A stretch of 16,984 bases of DNA from CAZCPB01 sp964540295 (GTDB lineage: Bacteria > Planctomycetota > Phycisphaerae > Phycisphaerales > UBA1924), in NCBI GenBank assembly GCA_964540295.1, contig CAZIMT010000063.1:1-16984 (forward strand), read 5' to 3'. Positions 13,624 to 16,984 of this stretch are shown here, piece after piece; position 1 is the stretch's first letter; every line of letters starts with the position of its first letter. A model generated the notes under the pieces. That model made no database searches and was not told where the DNA came from. It saw nothing but the letters and a program-made list of their open reading frames with translations. The position numbers were made by a program, and so were the translations under genes.

Positions 13624-15348
13624 ATGTCGATCGGCTCTCTCCTTCTCGAGCGCGGGATCATTTCCAAGGAACAGCTTGACCAGGCGAGCGCCGAGCAGGC
13701 GGCCAGCGGGGAGCGGCTCGACCGAGTGTTGATCCGGCGCGGGATGGTGTCACGCGGGCAGGTGACGCGGGCGATCGGGGACCAGTTTCATCTTCCGGTG
13801 GTGGATTTACCGACGCTGAGCGTGGACGCGGCGGTGCTGGCGTGCTTGCCAGCCAAGCTGGTGTTCAAGCAACGCTGCGTGCCGATCGCGCGAGACGCGA
13901 CGACGCTGACGGTGGCGACGGCCGACCCGTTTGATCTGTCGGTGCTGGATGAGTTGAAACTCGTGGCTGGGTGCTCGATCGAGCTGGCACTTGCGGACGA
14001 GGAGGAGTTGCATAAGTTCATCCAGGCGAACTACGGCGTCGGCGGCGACACGCTCGACGCGATGGCGGGCGGGAAGTCGGATGTCGCGGTCGGCGGCGCG
14101 GACGGCGCGGGGGGCGACGAGATCGAGCAGGCGCAGGAGGCGTCGGTCATCAAGCTGGTCAACGACCTGATCGCGGAGGCGATCACGCAGCGAGCGACGG
14201 ACGTGCACATCGAGCCGTACGAGCGCGAGCTGGTGGTGCGGTACCGGATCGACGGCGTGCTCGAGCGAGCCAACGTGCCGACGACGATCGGGCGGTTCGC
14301 GAGCGCGATCATCAGCCGTTTGAAGATCATGGCGAACATGAACATCGCTGAAAAGCGCAGGCCTCAGGACGGGCGGATCAGTTTTCGGAATCGCGCGGCG
14401 GGGCGGGCGGCCGAGGAGTTTGACCTGCGCGTGAGCGTGATCCCGATGCTGTTTGGCGAGGGCGTGGTGCTGCGCGTGCTGAGCAAATCGGCGGTGCTGC
14501 TGACGCTGGACCAGCTGGGTATGCCGGGGACGGTGCTGGGGCGGTGGGACGTGATGATCCAGCGGCCCCACGGGATCCTGCTCGTGACGGGGCCGACGGG
14601 GTCGGGAAAATCGACAACGCTTTATGCGTCGCTGAACCGGATCGTGTCGGACGAGATCAAGGCGATCACCGTCGAGGATCCGGTGGAGTATCACGTTCCG
14701 GGCGTGAACCAGATCCAGGTGAACCACAAGGTGGGGCTCGATTTCGCGGCCGGTTTGCGGGCGATCTTGCGGCATGACCCCGATGTCGTGATGATCGGTG
14801 AGATCCGCGACAAGGAAACGGCCGACACGGCGATTCAAGCGTCGCTGACGGGGCACCTAGTTTTCTCGACGTTGCACACCAACGACTCGGCCGGGGCGAC
14901 GACGCGCATGCTCGACATGGGAGTTGAGCCGTTTCTTGTGGCGTCGTCGGTGGAGGGAATCTTGGCGCAGCGGCTGGTGCGGAAGATCTGTTCGGAGTGC
15001 TCGCGCAGCTACGACCCCGCGAGCACCGGCGAAGAAGTATCGAAGCTCAAGGACTACATCGAGCCGATGCCCGAAGCATTGATGTTGAAGGCTGGCGAGA
15101 TGCTGTCGATCGGCGCGGGCTGCCGGGCGTGCCGGAACACGGGGTATCGCGGGCGCGTGGGCGTGTATGAGTTGCTGTCGATGAGCGAGGAGACGCGCGA
15201 GCGGATCATGCGGCGGGCGGGGGCGCAGGAGATCGCGTCCAAGGCGCTGGCGCGAGACGAGCTTTTCACGCTGATGGCCGATGGGTTCACGAAGGTCAAG
15301 GCGGGGATGACCACGGTGGCAGAGGTGATGAGGGCGTTGACGGCGTGA
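13624..15348 (+). CDS. Type II secretion / type IV pilus assembly ATPase (GspE/PilB family)
   Basis: Cytoplasmic hexameric ATPase that powers pilin or pseudopilin assembly through the GspF/PilC platform. It has 574 residues. The N-terminal MshEN-type domain (1-140) has LLLERGIISKEQLDQASAEQ and DQFHLPVVDL. A Gly/Ala/Asp-rich linker follows (about 138-168). The core then shows ATDVHIEPYERELVVRYRIDG (191-211), Walker A GPTGSGKSTT (323-332), the Asp box ITVEDPVEY (348-356), Walker B HDPDVVMIGEIRD (384-396) and the His box TGHLVFSTLHTNDS (409-422). The four-Cys zinc motif is complete: CSEC (456-459) and CRAC (500-503). The ATG at 13624 is chosen because the MshEN opening begins there; no Shine-Dalgarno sequence is visible, and a small hairpin (CCCGC/GCGGG, 13590-13608) lies just upstream. 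Retraction ATPases (PilT) lack the zinc motif and the N-domain, so this is an assembly type. Confidence 0.93.
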   Translation: MSIGSLLLERGIISKEQLDQASAEQAASGERLDRVLIRRGMVSRGQVTRAIGDQFHLPVVDLPTLSVDAAVLACLPAKLVFKQRCVPIARDATTLTVATADPFDLSVLDELKLVAGCSIELALADEEELHKFIQANYGVGGDTLDAMAGGKSDVAVGGADGAGGDEIEQAQEASVIKLVNDLIAEAITQRATDVHIEPYERELVVRYRIDGVLERANVPTTIGRFASAIISRLKIMANMNIAEKRRPQDGRISFRNRAAGRAAEEFDLRVSVIPMLFGEGVVLRVLSKSAVLLTLDQLGMPGTVLGRWDVMIQRPHGILLVTGPTGSGKSTTLYASLNRIVSDEIKAITVEDPVEYHVPGVNQIQVNHKVGLDFAAGLRAILRHDPDVVMIGEIRDKETADTAIQASLTGHLVFSTLHTNDSAGATTRMLDMGVEPFLVASSVEGILAQRLVRKICSECSRSYDPASTGEEVSKLKDYIEPMPEALMLKAGEMLSIGAGCRACRNTGYRGRVGVYELLSMSEETRERIMRRAGAQEIASKALARDELFTLMADGFTKVKAGMTTVAEVMRALTA

Positions 15349-15426
15349 GAAAAGAGCAAGAGAGAGGGCGCAGGTGAGATGTCTGTGCTAAAAAAATATA
15401 GATCGAAGAAATGCAGAAAAGCAATG

Positions 15427-15457
15427 AAAAGACCCGGGCGTGGTGCCCGGGTCTTTG
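15427..15457. terminator. Bidirectional intrinsic terminator
   Basis: AAAGACCCGGGC (15428-15439), loop GTGGT, GCCCGGGTCTTT (15445-15456): a perfect 12-bp stem. With A's on the left and T's on the right it can serve both the ATPase gene (+) and the converging gene (-). Confidence 0.85.
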
Positions 15458-15495
15458 TGTTTGATGCTTCATGTGAGCGTGTCGAGATTGCGGTT

Positions 15496-16983
15496 TCAAC
15501 GCTGGTCGAGCGTGAAGGCGTGCTCGAGCATCCTCGAGCCCGCGAGCAAGGCCATCGGCGCGGTGAGGGGTTCGCGCATCATCCACCCGGCGGCGTCGGC
15601 GATGGGTATGTGGTCCCACGCGAGGGCCATGCCTTGCAGGTCGCGGCCCTGCTTTTGAGCGGCCGCACCGGCGAGCGGGAGCGCGATGATCGGCGCGAAC
15701 TGCGCGAACAGGCCCGACGCTCCGGCGGCGCTGGCGATTACGGAGCGGTCGCCGTAGCCGTCGATCACGTAGGAGTCGCCCTTCCAATAGCTGATCATGG
15801 CCGAAGGCCGAAGCTCGCGAGTAAGGTCGGCGAAAGTCGGCACGACCATTCCAGCGTCGCGGGCCGGGCCAGCAGTGAATGCGGGTGAGCGCACGCCGCT
15901 AGAGATGGCCGAACCGATCATGCTGATGATCGGGTACCCGGCGTGGGCGAAGCGAGCCGAGTCCATGAACGTCGCGGAGATCAGGCTCTTGCCCTTGGTC
16001 TGTAGAGCGAACATGGCGTTGGACGTGAGGCCCTTGTCGCCCTTGCCCATCGCCTGCTTGACGGCCGCGATCGTGGCCTGCGGCGTGAGCCCGGCGATCA
16101 GCCATTTCTCTGTCGCGACGTACGTGAGTTCGAGCGGGAGCGGCAGGCCCGAGGCGCGAAGGCTGAGCAGTTCGATGCCGTCCTCAACCCAGGGCTGAAC
16201 GCGGATGTACTTGCCGATGTCGGGCGCCTGCTGGAGCGCGTTGTTGGCGAACTTCAAAAGTTTAGCGTGTGCTTCGAGGAACTTGGCGCGGTCCTTGTAC
16301 GAGATCATCGCGACGGCCGAGCCGATGGTGCCGCCGCCCGTCGCGTCGGAGAGGTAGTACGCGAAGGTCCCGCCGAGGGTTTTGATCACGTCGTTCTGAA
16401 GATCGACGCCGGTGGCGTCCTTGAACTGCTTGAGCCCGTTGGCGGTCTCGAGGTTGCGTTCGGTCATCTGCGTGATGAGCGTGTCGAACATCGCGAGGTC
16501 GCCCTTGCTGACGCTGGCCATGGTGGCGTCGGCGGGGACGGCCGAGAACTCTTCGGAGGTGAGCGCGGTGGTGGAGAGGTTGAGCTTGTCTTTAAACTTG
16601 ACGGCACCATCGATGGTGATGCGGGCGCGGCTTTCGGTCGCGGTGTACCCGTATTCAAAGTTGGCCTTCATCGCGTTGGGGCCGTAGAACCCGGCCTTGC
16701 CCGCCTCGCTGATCGCGCGCTTGATCTCTGGGTTCTGCGGACCAGCAAACGCGGCGACCATGTTCACGGCCGGGGTGAGCCCCGAGAAATCGAAGTTGCC
16801 CACGAGCACCGGCGACAGCCCTTCGATCGTCGGCTTGGGAAGGTTCAGCCAGGCTTGGTCGGGGTCGTCCAGGGTGCCGAGGATGACCTCGTAGCGCCAG
16901 CCGTCAACGGTGTGACGCGGGCCGTAGCTCAGGCGGCCAGCGGGTCCGACGATGGTGTCGTCCATCGACTCGAAACGCTTGGG
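15496..16983 (-). CDS. Large protein of unknown function, N-terminus outside the window
   Basis: Unrecognised. About 495 residues are visible, ending in MLEHAFTLDQR. The frame is open through the right edge: PKRFES precedes the first ATG at 16965, and no ribosome site or signal peptide fits that ATG, so the true start is probably beyond the window. The visible part alternates beta-like and helical stretches: PVLVGNFDFSGLTPAVNMVAA, FEYGYTATESRARITIDGAVKF, TLGGTFAYYLSDATGGG, ELTYVATEKWLIAGLTPQATIAAVKQAM, and a hydrophobic tail FAQFAPIIALPLAGAAAQKQG near the end. A pattern of self-similar units (KWLIAG...AIxAVKQ, GKSLISATF) recalls large exported or membrane-attached planctomycete proteins of the DUF3352 type, but I cannot confirm this. 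It has no cysteine in the visible part. It converges on the secretion ATPase gene across a bidirectional terminator. Confidence 0.75.
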   Translation of the reverse strand, partial: PKRFESMDDTIVGPAGRLSYGPRHTVDGWRYEVILGTLDDPDQAWLNLPKPTIEGLSPVLVGNFDFSGLTPAVNMVAAFAGPQNPEIKRAISEAGKAGFYGPNAMKANFEYGYTATESRARITIDGAVKFKDKLNLSTTALTSEEFSAVPADATMASVSKGDLAMFDTLITQMTERNLETANGLKQFKDATGVDLQNDVIKTLGGTFAYYLSDATGGGTIGSAVAMISYKDRAKFLEAHAKLLKFANNALQQAPDIGKYIRVQPWVEDGIELLSLRASGLPLPLELTYVATEKWLIAGLTPQATIAAVKQAMGKGDKGLTSNAMFALQTKGKSLISATFMDSARFAHAGYPIISMIGSAISSGVRSPAFTAGPARDAGMVVPTFADLTRELRPSAMISYWKGDSYVIDGYGDRSVIASAAGASGLFAQFAPIIALPLAGAAAQKQGRDLQGMALAWDHIPIADAAGWMMREPLTAPMALLAGSRMLEHAFTLDQR

Positions 16984-16984
16984 G

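Noticed and set aside
13807..14856. Long minus-strand open frame (349 codons) opposite the secretion ATPase gene
   Set aside because: Arg/His/Gln-rich translation without domain features, exactly antisense to a gene with all GspE motifs; typical of high-GC shadow frames.
15357..15426. AT-rich patch after the secretion ATPase gene as a promoter
   Set aside because: It lies between convergent genes and next to a bidirectional terminator, with no downstream gene for it to serve.

Overview
This is a GC-rich bacterial chromosomal window. I infer a planctomycete, most likely of the Phycisphaerae type. The reasons are: GluRS and GlnRS both present, type II secretion/type IV pilus core genes scattered rather than in one operon, a stand-alone short flagellin, large low-complexity insertions in conserved enzymes, and short palindromic elements of the 'GCAGG-loop-CCTGC' kind that I associate with planctomycete genomes. 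No database comparison was possible, so the taxonomy is an inference. I see no rRNA, tRNA, CRISPR array, insertion sequence, prophage or defence gene.

Layout. Positions 1-2688 (+) hold the end of a sugar ABC-transporter substrate-binding protein, a strong intrinsic terminator, and a double-domain sugar ABC ATPase; no permease follows. A short flagellin (2760-3599, -) is divergent from a (+) run of gltX (GluRS), a SAM-dependent methyltransferase 17 bp behind it, and glnS (GlnRS), ending at 8287. Four (-) genes or remnants follow: an inner-membrane platform protein of the GspF/PilC family (8336-9526), a membrane-anchored Cys glutathione peroxidase (about 9647-10336) and a 53-residue lipoprotein-like peptide (10470-10631). 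Divergent from these is a (+) gene for a tandem 6-pyruvoyl-tetrahydropterin-synthase-family protein (10845-11729). It converges on a secreted protein gene on (-) broken by a frameshift (11778-13426). Divergent from that is a GspE/PilB-type secretion ATPase (13624-15348, +). A perfect bidirectional terminator separates it from the C-terminal part of a large unrecognised (-) protein that runs off the right edge.

How the genes fit together. The first two genes are parts of one sugar uptake system. gltX and glnS charge tRNA-Glu and tRNA-Gln directly, so this organism does not depend only on the transamidation route for Gln-tRNA. The GspF-like and GspE-like proteins would act in the same secretion or pilus machine although they are 4 kb apart on opposite strands. 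The peroxidase and the lipoprotein are probably both envelope proteins, separated by a strong terminator.

The most notable structure is at DNA level. Two different palindromic elements and a 12-bp purine minisatellite sit in frame inside the methyltransferase gene, and a nine-copy 12-bp minisatellite forms the linker of the ABC ATPase. Related palindromes occur in two intergenic gaps. I found no convincing new multi-gene system. The better leads are the in-frame repeat insertions, a roughly 58-residue insertion next to the GluRS KMSKS loop, the pterin-synthase-like protein whose N-terminal half has lost all metal ligands, and the frameshifted secreted gene.
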